A DNA stretch of 64,000 nt from Sacculina carcini (taxonomy: Eukaryota > Arthropoda > Thecostraca > Sacculinidae): contig OU696594.1 of NCBI GenBank assembly GCA_916048095.2, positions 3,199,281 through 3,263,280 on the forward strand, read 5' to 3'. Shown piece after piece: positions 21,140 to 32,547 of this stretch. The notes beneath the pieces were generated by a model. The model saw only the letters and a list, made by a program, of their open reading frames with translations, had not been told where the DNA came from and searched no databases. The position numbers and the translations under genes were made by a program. Numbering within the stretch: the first letter of the stretch is position 1; each line of letters starts with the position of its first letter.

Positions 21140-22722
21140 AGATTGAATCTACTCGCAGCTCTCATGGCCGCAGAGGGCGGTATGTCCTTTATCGGGTTGC
21201 GAAATCTCAAAGCCAGCACTGTCCGCTGAATATAGCCCACCACACCGTCGTAGTCGAAACTCCTTCTCAAAAACTCTCCCCTGGACCTGCTGAAGTGCGT
21301 TTTGTTGGCGTTGACCTCGTAGCCCAGGAGTTCATAATATTCACAAATCTTGGCCGCATCGCTCAGTTTCTGTACTCCAAACAAAATGTCGTCGCCCTGT
21401 GCTACCACCTTACAGACGGAGATCTGGCGACCCTCGCGCTCATTTATGATTCTCAAGATGGCACGGAATGAGCAGATGTTGAGTAGCGTGTCCAGTAGCG
21501 CGGTCCAACGCCACCCGCTAGGGATGCCGTTTCCCCACTCCCACTGAGTAGAACCCAGCTTGACTGACGGACACAGGTCCCTGAAGCTACGCATCAAGCT
21601 ATCCCAGACCGCTTGGTAACCTTCCAGGTCGACCCCGTCTACCGCCATTCTCCTACTCGTCTCTTCCCGCAGTGTGTCAAGCATGCGCAGAATCGTCGTC
21701 TTAGATTGGTTATAGTCAAACCGGGACTGGTCGAGTGGCACCTTGATCCACCGGGTGTCACGCATGAATCGGACCAGTTCCTGGTCGATCTCCTCGTTTC
21801 CTCGGTTGCCCGCGAACAGTGTGGAGGTCTTGCTCCCGTAGAAGCCGCCCTCCACGACTTGACTCAGAAAATCCATCTTACGGAACACCGCGTTGCCGGC
21901 CTTCACCACCCCTCTCACCTTGCCGGCCTCGCTCTTCTGCAATACAGACAGGGTGTCCCGTATATCCGTCTTGAGATCTTTAACAATATCATCGTCGCTG
22001 TACACCACCGCGTCATACGCCTTTTGCCTGCCGGCGCGTTTGCGTTTACCATCTACATCACAATACGCCACCTGTCCGTCACCGGCCCTGCCGCGGGTCC
22101 AGCTGCCGGCGTGCGCCCAGTCTCCGATCCCAAGCAACCTGTCTTGCGGCGGCGTGGTCCACTCATCACCCATCAGCCGTTTAAGCTCATCCGCCATCAT
22201 CTGATCGAACGCCTCGCTGCTCAAAATGCTACCCCCGCTCGGCCTGGGCGTCACCAGCCATCTCTTGCTACTGTCCTCCAGGGCGCTCAAACCTTCATAC
22301 TCTCGGTACCCCCAGAAGGTTTCCCAATAGCAGAAGTCGCGCCAACTTACGCTGATGTGGTCTCCCCCCAGCTTCGCGGCTGTGGTGACTTCTTTTAATC
22401 CGGCTGCTATATCCAGGTGACATTTGCCGCTGAAGATCTCCTCGTACAATCGAAATACCCTCCAGATGTTCGAGGCACGGCGCGCACCTACCAGGGCCAG
22501 AGCCAGATGCATAGAATCGAAAAAAAGAGAGGTCACGGTGCCGCAAAAACCGCACCCGACGCACTCTGCATGGCCATTTTTTCTCTTGTGTATACGGAAT
22601 CGTAATAAGGAATGTTGGAACGTATCTCCGCCGTAATATAAACCCCCACACGGTTCACCACGAGTACAGCTTTGACATTTCTTTCGCTCCTTGTTGACAG
22701 CACTGCCCACTCTCGCCAGCAT
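21112..22722 (-). pseudogene. Viral RNA-dependent RNA polymerase, unit 2
   Basis: Longest uninterrupted polymerase frame of the array (536 codons from an internal Met). Positions: F-like region 268-285, motif A DQSRFD 331-336, motif B SGWRWTALLDTLLN 402-415, motif C GDD 443-445, motif D around 465-475, motif E 484-489. All catalytic residues are present. The last nine residues (LKRRKRYK) come from the flanking SINE-like repeat, so the true viral C-terminus is missing. Relative to the capsid, the C-rich run near 22927 is one base shorter than in unit 1, so the frame reached after a -1 slip does not connect to this ORF; the unit is broken there. Confidence 0.88.
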
Positions 22723-22912
22723 GTCAGGGGAGACGAATCGCCTCCACGACCAGCTCGGGTCCAGCTCGGCAGTTAGTCCTGGGGCTCCTGGTGATCTGGG
22801 TGGAACCGGGCAAGCGCCGGATCCGCCCCGGGCTTGGGCACCGGAGCCCCGTCCTCTGCAGTCGGCAGAGAGGCCCCCGCTGCAGTTTCCTGTTGTTCCG
22901 TAGCCTCCCTGC

Positions 22913-24292
22913 TCACACCCGCCCCCCTCCGGGGCCGCCGCGGTTTTTTCGACCTTGGCACGGAGCAGCTCTGTGCATGTCGGCCATGTCTGAACGGCAC
23001 TGTGCCATTATCGATTCGGACGTGATGGACGCGTAATACTCAAACCTACTGGCGATCTGATTGCGAGGTGTGACTACGTCCGTGATCATCGAGGACATCG
23101 CCAGTGCGTAAATACCTTCGTCATCGTACATGTATCGTCTAATGTTCAGGCCCCACGTCACGTACGCGTCGCGTGTGGCTGCATTCGGGCGTGAAGGCTC
23201 CCACCCGGCTCTGTTGTATAGCTCTCTGGTCACGCTCCCTTGCCACTTGAACGCCAGTCCTGCATTTGGCCGCCTGTTAACGGAGGACAGATAGGTCAGA
23301 TGCCTGGCACAGGTCATGACCCGTAATCTGTCGACGATGCCACGAGCATTCTCCGTTGCGGCATCTAGCGACACAGGGGCGGGGATCGCCCACCGGGCCA
23401 TGACCCCGCCGATAGCGGCGCCACTCTTCCATGTCCACAAGGACCGCAAAGACTTGTCCGCCGGGCCGGCGGCGTTGAGAGTCATTTCTGAGTAGACGTC
23501 GCGGCGTCGGCCTGTAGCAGTGGGTTCTATCTCACGCGCCGTGGACGCCGTCCAGGTAAAACGGATAAATTCTGAATGAATTTTCTCCTTTATGAAATTT
23601 GGCAATGATATGCCGTTCCCAGATGTTCTTAAGATGAATGCCATGGCCTCATCGCGGCGGCCCGCGGGTACCATCCACGGCACGGCAACTTCGTCCGTCA
23701 CGACTGCGTAGCTCTTCCACACTTCTAAGAGACTGCGCATGGAGTGCCCTCGCAAGACCGCGTCGCGGGTGCCGGATTCGCGGACACGGTCAAGTAGATG
23801 ATTATCTTCATCATTGAAGACTTCGTACTGAATCACTCTAGCTCCAGTCAAGATCTCGACGAGCGGATTCCATGAGCCTACCCCGAACGCTGGGTGATTC
23901 ATCGCGTCATCACGGCACAATGGCACGTGGTCCAGCGAAGAGACGGAAGAGTCTCGGAGGTAGGTAGCCTCCTGGGGACCAGTGATAGGTCTAGGCCTGG
24001 TGCCGTGCATCCGCTTGGAGAACCAGACAGGTGCGTTGGTTGTATATATTGTCTCTGGGTCAGTGCCCGGCGGCGGTGCCGCGAGCCGAACGGCCTCTGG
24101 CTGCGGCGCCCACCGCATGATCAGCGAGGCTTCCAGCACCGCGATCTCGGCCCAGTTGACCGGATAGCCTGGCCGGGAGGCCACCACTCTGGGGGAGAAC
24201 CAGTCTTCGAAGAGTTTTTTTTGGGTCTCGGAACTGGACGTTATGTCGCGTCTGATCATATCTAACAGCTCATGTGCGTCGATGGGAGCCAC
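22913..24292 (-). pseudogene. Viral capsid-like protein, unit 2
   Basis: 459 codons in frame from VAPIDAHELLD (codon GTG; no ATG is in frame upstream before a TAG). The slippery heptamer is at codons 449-450. After it the frame ends early at GGGRV because of the shorter C run near 22927; in unit 1 the frame continues about 54 codons further. This unit also lacks 15 bases present in the others (residues AGEAM), lost between two CATCGCC direct repeats near 23095, which looks like slippage or sequence-directed deletion. Function is inferred from position only. Confidence 0.75.
22943..22949 (-). promoter_or_regulatory. -1 frameshift slippery site, unit 2
   Basis: AAAAAAC on the minus strand; the capsid start at 24292 lies exactly 448 codons before the AAA at 22948, confirming the zero-frame register of the heptamer. 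Confidence 0.8.
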
Positions 24293-25242
24293 GCCATGTC
24301 TGTCTTTCCCGGTATCCGCATCCCTGTATGTAACAGGCTTGAGAGTGTACGCAATAAACTGGGGCTTTTTCTACGTTCGTTACGTATGTACGTTTCTACT
24401 GCAGCGAACGCAAATACGGTAGGGACACTACCCGTGTATTATCGCCATCTCTCTTGACAAGCGAATTAATTCGGCACTGGTTGAGCTTACACGCACGCTA
24501 AACTATAGGTCGTTGACCCCACCGGTCACGTGCGGTCATAATGTTCCTTGCGCCAGGCGCGTGGTGCCTACACTACGTATGCTCAGGTTTTACATCAAGG
24601 CTATACAACAATTACTAAAAGTCAATGTACGTACAATAATGCATATCATATCTGCACATATCATATCTATCATATCATACCGAATCATATCTGCACATAT
24701 CTATGTATGCAGACTTCATAACAACAACAAATTTATTTTGTATAGCGCGCAGAGGCGCGAAATGGTATAAAATAATTGGACGAAAGAAAACAAAATTAAG
24801 TAGCTCAGTACGATGCATGGATATGTAATCCGTATAGAATATGTGAGACTGAATGACACTGCTTGATCTTATATTGTGTTCTTATACTGTTCTATCTGCT
24901 AAGGAAATTATATGAATGAGAGAAACAATGAAATAACTAAATTTTCAAATGTGGAAATATAGCGAAACTCTAGATAGCGAGCAGCTGGCAAGCCTACATT
25001 TATGGTACGTCACTGGAAACGTCATCAGTGACGTCACGCTAAAGGAAAGAGTATGGGATAAATTTAGACATTGTGTCTCAACCTCGTTCAGTTCCGTGTT
25101 GGCGTGCACGATGTTATCGCGCTCTTTTTGACATTGGACTGACCAGACTTCTTTTTGACTTGGACTGACCAGACAGAGATATCTTTTTCCTTACTTGGTG
25201 AGATTGTTGCTTGTTTATTTGTATCGTTTCCTTCTCTTCAGA
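24293..25242. other. Spacer 2, same content as spacer 1
   Basis: Essentially identical to 20188-21139, including the CRE-containing inverted repeat at 25007-25034 and the internally duplicated SINE-like tail. No gene seen. Confidence 0.7.
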
Positions 25243-26825
25243 AGATTGAATCTACTCGCAGCTCTCATGGCCGCAGAGGGCGGTATGTCCTTTATCGGGT
25301 TGCGAAATCTCAAAGCCAGCACTGTCCGCTGAATATAGCCCACCACACCGTCGTAGTCGAAACTCCTTCTCAAAAACTCTCCCCTGGACCTGCTGAAGTG
25401 CGTTTTGTTGGCGTTGACCTCGTAGCCCAGGAGTTCATAATATTCACAAATCTTGGCCGCATCGCTCAGTTTCTGTACTCCAAACAAAATGTCGTCGCCC
25501 TGTGCTACCACCTTACAGACGGAGATCTGGCGACCCTCGCGCTCATTTATGATTCTCAAGATGGCACGGAATGAGCAGATGTTGAGTAGCGTGTCCAGTA
25601 GCGCGGTCCAACGCCACCCGCTAGGGATGCCGTTTCCCCACTCCCACTGAGTAGAACCCAGCTTGACTGACGGACACAGGTCCCTGAAGCTACGCATCAA
25701 GCTATCCCAGACCGCTTGGTAACCTTCCAGGTCGACCCCGTCTACCGCCATTCTCCTACTCGTCTCTTCCCGCAGTGTGTCAAGCATGCGCAGAATCGTC
25801 GTCTTAGATTGGTTATAGTCAAACCGGGACTGGTCGAGTGGCACCTTGATCCACCGGGTGTCACGCATGAATCGGACCAGTTCCTGGTCGATCTCCTCGT
25901 TTCCTCGGTTGCCCGCGAACAGTGTGGAGGTCTTGCTCCCGTAGAAGCCGCCCTCCACGACTTGACTCAGAAAATCCATCTTACGGAACACCGCGTTGCC
26001 GGCCTTCACCACCCCTCTCACCTTGCCGGCCTCGCTCTTCTGCAATACAGACAGGGTGTCCCGTATATCCGTCTTGAGATCGTTAACAATATCATCGTCG
26101 CTGTACACCACCGCGTCATACGCCTTTTGCCTGCCGGCGCGTTTGCGTTTACCATCTACATCACAATACGCCACCTGTCCGTCACCGGCCCTGCCGCGGG
26201 TCCAGCTGCCGGCGTGCGCCCAGTCTCCGATCCCAAGCAACCTGTCTTGCGGCGGCGTGGTCCACTCATCACCCATCAGCCGTTTAAGCTCATCCGCCAT
26301 CATCTGATCGAACGCCTCGCTGCTCAAAATGCTACCCCCGCTCGGCCTGGGCGTCACCAGCCATCTCTTGCTACTGTCCTCCAGGGCGCTCAAACCTTCA
26401 TACTCTCGGTACCCCCAGAAGGTTTCCCAATAGCAGAAGTCGCGCCAACTTACGCTGATGTGGTCTCCCCCCAGCTTCGCGGCTGTGGTGACTTCTTTTA
26501 ATCCGGCTGCTATATCCAGGTGACATTTGCCGCTGAAGATCTCCTCGTACAATCGAAATACCCTCCAGATGTTCGAGGCACGGCGCGCACCTACCAGGGC
26601 CAGAGCCAGATGCATAGAATCGAAAAAAAGAGAGGTCACGGTGCCGCAAAAACCGCACCCGACGCACTCTGCATGGCCCTTTTTTCTCTGGTGTATACGG
26701 AATCGTAATAAGGAATGTTGGAACGTATCTCCGCCGTAATATAAACCCCCACACGGTTCACCACGAGTACAGCTTTGACATTTCTTTCGCTCCTTGTTGA
26801 CAGCACTGCCCACTCTCGCCAGCAT
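25215..26825 (-). pseudogene. Viral RNA-dependent RNA polymerase, unit 3
   Basis: 536 codons, nearly identical to unit 2, with all motifs A-E intact. It differs by substitutions such as Lys to Gln in the N-terminal RIHQRKK and Asn for Lys at DDDIVND. It has the same short C run (near 27030) separating it from the -1 frame of the capsid ORF, and the same chimeric C-terminus reading into the SINE-like repeat. Confidence 0.88.
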
Positions 26826-27015
26826 GTCAGGGGAGACGAATCGCCTCCACGACCAGCTCGAGTCCAGCTCGGCAGTTAGTCCTGGGGCGCCTGGTGATCT
26901 GGGTGGAACCGGGCAAGCGCCGGATCCGCCCCGGGCTTGGGCACCGGAGCCCCGTCCTCTGCAGTCGGCAGAGAGGCCCCCGCTGCAGTTTCCTGTTGTT
27001 CCGTAGCCTCCCTGC

Positions 27016-28410
27016 TCACACCCGCCCCCCTCCGGGGCCGCCGCGGTTTTTTCGACCTTGGCACGGAGCAGCTCTGTGCATGTCGGCCATGTCTGAACGG
27101 CACTGTGCCATTATCGATTCGGACGTGATGGACGCGTAATACTCAAACCTACTGGCGATCTGATTGCGAGGTGTGACTACGTCCGTGATCATCGAGGACA
27201 TCGCCTCTCCCGCCATCGCCAGTGCGTAAATACCTTCGTCATCGTACATGTATCGTCTAATGTTCAGGCCCCACGTCACGTACGCGTCGCGTGTGGCTGC
27301 ATTCGGGCGTGAAGGCTCCCACCCGGCTCTGTTGTATAACTCTCTGGTCACGCTCCCTTGCCACTTGAACGCCAGTCCTGCATTTGGCCGCCTGTTAACG
27401 GAGGACAGATAGGTCAGATGCCTGGCACAGGTCATGACCCGTAATCTGTCGACGATGCCACGAGCATTCTCCGTTGCGGCATCTAGCGACACAGGGGCGG
27501 GGATCGCCCACCGGGCCATGACCCCGCCGATAGCGGCGCCACTCTGCCATGTCCACAAGGACCGCAAAGACTTGTCCGCCGGGCCGGCGGCGTTGAGAGT
27601 CATTTCTGAGTAGACGTCGCGGCGTCGGCCTGTAGCAGTGGGTTCTATCTCACGCGCCGTGGACGCCGTCCAGGTAAAACGGATAAATTCTGAATGAATT
27701 TTCTCCTTTATGAAATTTGGCAATGATATGCCGTTCCCAGATGTTCTTAAGATGAATGCCATGGCCTCATCGCGGCGGCCCGCGGGTACCATCCACGGCA
27801 CGGCAACTTCGTCCGTCACGACTGCGTAGCTCTTCCACACTTCTAAGAGACTGCGCATGGAGTGCCCTCGCAAGACCGCGTCGCGGGTGCCGGATTCGCG
27901 GACACGGTCAAGTAGATGATTATCTTCATCATTGAAGACTTCGTACTGAATCACTCTAGCTCCAGTCAAGATCTCGACGAGCGGATTCCATGAGCCTACC
28001 CCGAACGCTGGGTGATTCATCGCGTCATCACGGCACAATGGCACGTGGTCCAGCGAAGAGACGGAAGAGTCTCGGAGGTAGGTAGCCTCCTGGGGACCAG
28101 TGATAGGTCTAGGCCTGGTGCCGTGCATCCGCTTGGAGAACCAGACAGTTGCGTTGGTTGTATATATTGTCTCTGGGTCAGTGCCCGGCGGCGGTGCCGC
28201 GAGCCGAACGGCCTCTGGCTGCGGCGCCCACCGCATGATCAGCGAGGCTTCCAGCACCGCGATCTCGGCCCAGTTGACCGGATAGCCTGGCCGGGAGGCC
28301 ACCACTCTGGGGGAGAACCAGTCTTCGAAGAGTTTTTTTTGGGTCTCGGAACTGGACGTTATGTCGCGTCTGATCATATCTAACATCTCATGTGCGTCGA
28401 TGGGAGCCAC
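27016..28410 (-). pseudogene. Viral capsid-like protein, unit 3
   Basis: 464 codons from VAPIDAHEMLD; contains the AGEAM segment missing in unit 2. It ends at GGGRV for the same reason as unit 2. Otherwise it is almost identical to the other capsid ORFs. The unbroken body of more than 440 codons in units 2-4 shows that integration or amplification is recent, or that the frame is constrained; substitution ratios would be needed to separate these. Confidence 0.75.
27046..27052 (-). promoter_or_regulatory. -1 frameshift slippery site, unit 3
   Basis: Same A AAA AAC heptamer in the capsid zero frame followed by the same GC-rich stretch as in the other units. Confidence 0.8.
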
Positions 28411-29330
28411 GCCATGTCTGTCTTTCCCGGTATCCGCATCCCTGTATGTAACAGGCTTGAGAGTGTACGCAATAAACTGGGGCTTTTTCTACGTTCGTTA
28501 CGTATGTACGTTTCTACTGCAGCGAACGCAAATACGGTAGGGACACTACCCGTGTATTATCGCCATCTCTCTTGACAAGCGAATTAATTCGGCACTGGTT
28601 GAGCTTACACGCACGCTAAACTATAGGTCGTTGACCCCACCGGTCACGTGCGGTCACAATGTTCCTTGCGCCAGGCGCGTGGTGCCTACACTACGTATGC
28701 TCAGGTTTTACATCAAGGCTATACAACAATTACTAAAAGTCAATGTACGTACAATAATGCATATCATATCTGCACATATCATATCTATCATATCATACCG
28801 AATCATATCTGCACATATCTATGTATGCAGACTTCATAACAACAACAAATTTATTTTGTATAGCGCGCAGAGGCGCGAAATGGTATAAAATAATTGGACG
28901 AAAGAAAACAAAATTAAGTAGCTCAGTACGATGCATGGATATGTAATCCGTATAGAATATGTGAGACTGAATGACACTGCTTGATCTTATATTGTGTTCT
29001 TATACTGTTCTATCTGCTAAGGAAATTATATGAATGAGAGAAACAATGAAATAACTAAATTTTCAAATGTGGAAATATAGCGAAACTCTAGATAGCGAGC
29101 AGCTGGCAAGCCTACATTTATGGTACGTCACTGGAAACGTCATCAGTGACGTCACGCTAAAGGAAAGAGTATGGGATAAATTTAGACATTGTGTCTCAAC
29201 CTCGTTCAGTTCCGTGTTGGCGTGCACGATGTTATCGCGCTCTTTTTGACATTGGACTGACCAGACTTATCTTTTTCCTTACTTGGTGAGATTGTTGCTT
29301 GTTTATTTGTATCGTTTCCTTCTCTTCAGA
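28411..29330. other. Spacer 3
   Basis: As spacers 1 and 2, but the SINE-like tail lacks the internal duplication (29263-29275 reads straight through), like the right end of the array at 35930-35950. No gene seen. Confidence 0.7.
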
Positions 29331-29964
29331 AGATTGAATCTACTCGCAGCTCTCATGGCCGCAGAGGGCGGTATGTCCTTTATCGGGTTGCGAAATCTCA
29401 AAGCCAGCACTGTCCGCTGAATATAGCCCACCACACCGTCGTAGTCGAAACTCCTTCTCAAAAACTCTCCCCTGGACCTGCTTAAGTGCGTTTTGTTGGC
29501 GTTGACCTCGTAGCCCAGGAGTTCATAATATTCACAAATCTTGGCCGCATCGCTCAGTTTCTGTACTCCAAACAAAATGTCGTCGCCCTGTGCTACCACC
29601 TTACAGACGGAGATCTGGCGACCCTCGCGCTCATTTATGATTCTCAAGATGGCACGGAATGAGCAGATGTTGAGTAGCGTGTCCAGTAGCGCGGTCCAAC
29701 GCCACCCGCTAGGGATGCCGTTTCCCCACTCCCACTGAGTAGAACCCAGCTTGACTGACGGACACAGGTCCCTGAAGCTACGCATCAAGCTATCCCAGAC
29801 CGCTTGGTAACCTTCCAGGTCGACCCCGTCTACCGCCATTCTCCTACTCGTCTCTTCCCGCAGTGTGTCAAGCATGCGCAGAATCGTCGTCTTAGATTGG
29901 TTATAGTCAAACCGGGACTGGTCGAGTGGCACCTTGATCCACCGGGTGTCACGCATGAATCGGA
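29303..29964 (-). pseudogene. Viral polymerase, unit 4, C-terminal half
   Basis: Catalytic half of the fourth polymerase copy, from just before motif A to the truncated C-terminus; motifs A (DQSRFD), B, C (QGDD), D and E are present. One change is visible after motif D (NKTHL instead of NKTHF). It is separated from its N-terminal half (32548-33478) by the retroelement at 29965-32547, inserted between the codons for Val and Arg about 14 residues before motif A. Confidence 0.85.
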
Positions 29965-31881
29965 TGGGCCGTCAGCCGGGTTGATGTTGGTCGGAATATA
30001 CATCATGCGGTACGGGAACTGGCGCACGTGCCGTAGAAACAACGGAGTCCAAGCTAGTGGCAAACGTCGCCGAGCCAAGTTATATGCCACCCCCACATTG
30101 TCAGTGGCAATGAGGGGGCAGCGCGCTCCGGCCCTGTAGGCTGCCACCAAGGCAATGAGGGCCGCGCGCAACTCGGCTAGGTAGATTTGCCGCGCTGTCA
30201 CCGGCAGATGTACGGTGAACTTGCGATGTTTGGTTGCAATGCCAGTGGCCTCTGTAGACGCGTCGCTAGCGACGATGGCATCTATTGGAGGCGGCATGTC
30301 CAGTGGTTTGGCATTGCGCAAGATGGGCACCAGCTGTGCCGCGCGAGCTGGGTAATGGAGAGTCGTAGTAACCAGGGCTGTCGGCAATCGCAGAGCACGA
30401 AGCACGAAGGCCAAATAGCCGGCGAGGCGTTGGCGCCACTCGAACGGCCGATGTGGTGCGGCGCGCAGGGCGACGGCCAGAGCCCGCCGGATGCCTGGTT
30501 GCAAATCGATTGTGGGCCGAGCCCCCAAGGTGAGGGCGAACCCGAGGAAGAGGAGCCGTTGGGTGGGCCGCCACACACACTTTGAGGGCTTCACGGCCAC
30601 CCCCATGTCGCGGAGGAATTCCTCAACGCAGTTCAGTTGGGGGGCCGGCCCCAACACCAGGAAGTCGTCGAGATAGGGGAGCACCCGCACCGGCGCGCAA
30701 GCACGTTCGATGGCCGAGGCCAGCGAACGGCTCACCGTTTGCATAAGCGCCGGCGCGGTGCTCAACCCCATTGGCAGTCGAGTCCATTCGTATAGCCGTC
30801 CGCGATATGCGACGCGGAGAAGGGCGGCCAGGCCCTCGTGGATGGGCAGTTGATAAAACCCGTGGCGTAGATCGAATTTGATGGCTTGCCACGAGGGCCG
30901 GCCATGTAGCACCGTCAATACGTCCGACACCGCCGGCAACTTCATTGTGAAGCGCGGCAAGTGGGCGGTTAATGGACTCAAATCGTAGAGAACGCGACAC
31001 GTGCCGTCGTCTTTCGGTATTGTAAATAGCCGGAAGGTGGGCCCGTGGCGGTCATACACTTCTCGTAGGATGCCGCCAGTGGTGAGCGAGGCCATGACGC
31101 GATCCATGGTGCGTGTGGCTCGGGTTACGTGCCAGTGATGGCGTTGACTCGTTGGAATGCGCGTGCGTAGACCTGTTGCCAGCATGCGTTGCACTTGTTG
31201 TGTATGGCGCGGGTCCGGCGGCATTGGTTCGAGTTCGCTGAAGTTTGGCGGCTGAACATCCGTTGGCGATGCTGTGTTGTCGGCGGATGTGTGAAGAAAA
31301 GCCAGCAGGCTCGGCGGCTCACCCGAGTCAGAGTCACCATGGACTGATCTCGGAGGCCTGGTCCGGCCCCGGCGTGCTTGTGGCTCATCATCGGAGCTTG
31401 TCGAAGTGTCAGAGGCTGTGTCGTTCATCTCGGGGTCGTCGAGTATGTCCCAAGGGGCCGACATGGACCGCCACCATGTGGGGTCGTCGGCGGCGCTATC
31501 CAGCGCATCCTCCGGGCCGGTATCGGGCAATTCCAGAGCCTCCAGCGCTTCCGCCGCCGCCGTGACGTCCTCCAGGCCCAAGGGGTCGTCGACTACGTCG
31601 GCGACCCAACTGGGGACGTCCGGCGACGGCGGTGGCTGGGCTGGCGGGTGCACGGTCGTCAAGTGGTGCGACCGGAGCAGCTCCACATCGGGGAGCGCTG
31701 AGTGAGGGACTTGCTCGGCTCGTTGCGCACCCGCCAAGAGCAAGTCCCACACGCCGTCCTCACTGGCGAGGGCGCGCTCGAGCGCGTCGACCTCGCCCAG
31801 ATTGGCCCGATCCGGCACTTCCGCGAGCCCCGCGACTGGGTCCGGCAGGGGCTCCAGCGGCCGAGGAACGGCGTGGCGCAT
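29965..31881 (-). CDS. Pol (reverse transcriptase, RNase H) of GC-rich retroelement, truncated
   Basis: About 640 codons of element sequence, then the frame runs into viral DNA. Residues 1-245 are acidic, Ser/Pro-rich and without known domains. RT spans roughly 250-450: RVLYDLSPL, KFDLRHGFYQLPI (catalytic Asp about 337), LPMGLSTAP, and YLDDFLVLG (about 403-411). A short RNase H follows: ASDAS (Asp about 540), AELRAAL (Glu about 570), ATDN (Asp about 594), ending NINPADGPS. This RT-RNase H layout with a compact RNase H recalls DIRS/Ngaro-type elements and, for the closing motif, hepadnavirus-like RNase H, more than Gypsy or BEL. I cannot decide without a phylogeny. The Pol frame is +1 relative to Gag. 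Confidence 0.75.
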
Positions 31882-32461
31882 GACTACGATCTTTGACGAC
31901 GTCGGGAGGGACCGGCAGTTGGAGACCCTGGATCTCTTGCACGCGAGATGATTGCCGAGCTGCGTCCCACCCGAGCAGTGCTGCAGTCAGAACCGTCACC
32001 AATCGTTGTTTGAAGAAGTGACGGTCTGCGTCGTCGAGATGATCGTAGTAGCGGCTTATTAGCAACAAGCATTCAATTTCTGCAATGTCGCGGCTACTCA
32101 GTTTGTAACGGTTGTCCCGTAAGTGAGCTTTGAGGCGGCGGGTCCAACCTTGAAGCACCTCGTCGGTGGGCAGGGTGGACGGAAGGCTGACGTCGTCGTC
32201 GTCCTTGCCGTCGCTATCCTCGTCGTCAGCAAAGGCTACGAGTTTGGCGAGCGACGGAGTGGTTCCCACAGCGGTGTCTTGCGTGATGCGGGCCGCTTGA
32301 AGTTCTTCGACCGCTTTAAAAAGCGGTTGGGCCCACAACGGTGCCTTATGCGGTTTACTCACCCGCCGTGGGTGTTGCGGCGTAGACAAATGCAACACTG
32401 GACCCTGTAATTCGGCTTGAGTATCGGCCGTGGGCGTAGCAGACGGATCTTGGGTCGCCAT
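31760..32461 (-). CDS. Gag-like protein of GC-rich retroelement
   Basis: 233 codons from MATQDPSATPTADTQ. The N-terminal part is hydrophilic with an acidic DDEDSDGKDDDD block near residue 80; the middle (TDEVLQGWTRRLKAHLRDN...) looks helical; the C-terminus is Gly/Arg/Ser-rich, plausible for RNA binding. It overlaps the Pol start by 122 bases. No CCHC knuckle is present. The Gag role is inferred from position upstream of, and overlap with, Pol. Confidence 0.55.
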   Translation of the reverse strand: MATQDPSATPTADTQAELQGPVLHLSTPQHPRRVSKPHKAPLWAQPLFKAVEELQAARITQDTAVGTTPSLAKLVAFADDEDSDGKDDDDVSLPSTLPTDEVLQGWTRRLKAHLRDNRYKLSSRDIAEIECLLLISRYYDHLDDADRHFFKQRLVTVLTAALLGWDAARQSSRVQEIQGLQLPVPPDVVKDRSHAPRRSSAAGAPAGPSRGARGSAGSGQSGRGRRARARPRQ

Positions 32462-32547
32462 CGACTAAGATAGTAGACGAGCTTGGCGGAGAGGCGCTAC
32501 AAAACTATGCGCACCTACTCAGTCTGTACACATCCACGGTTTCCACC

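Larger units (their letters stand above)
29965..32547 (-). mobile_element. GC-rich retroelement inserted in viral unit 4
   Basis: The 2583-base insertion is exact to the base: uninterrupted units read ...GAATCGGA|CCAGTTCC..., and both sides are preserved with no target-site duplication and no visible terminal repeats. It carries a Gag-like ORF and an overlapping Pol with RT and RNase H, on the same strand as the viral genes. GC content is clearly higher than in the surrounding DNA. The element stops abruptly right after the PADGPS motif of RNase H, so integrase or recombinase and 3' terminal sequences are missing. Confidence 0.8.

Noticed and set aside
29830..29964. C-terminal domain of the GC-rich Pol after PADGPS
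   Set aside because: These codons are the viral polymerase region read in another frame beyond the insertion boundary at 29965.
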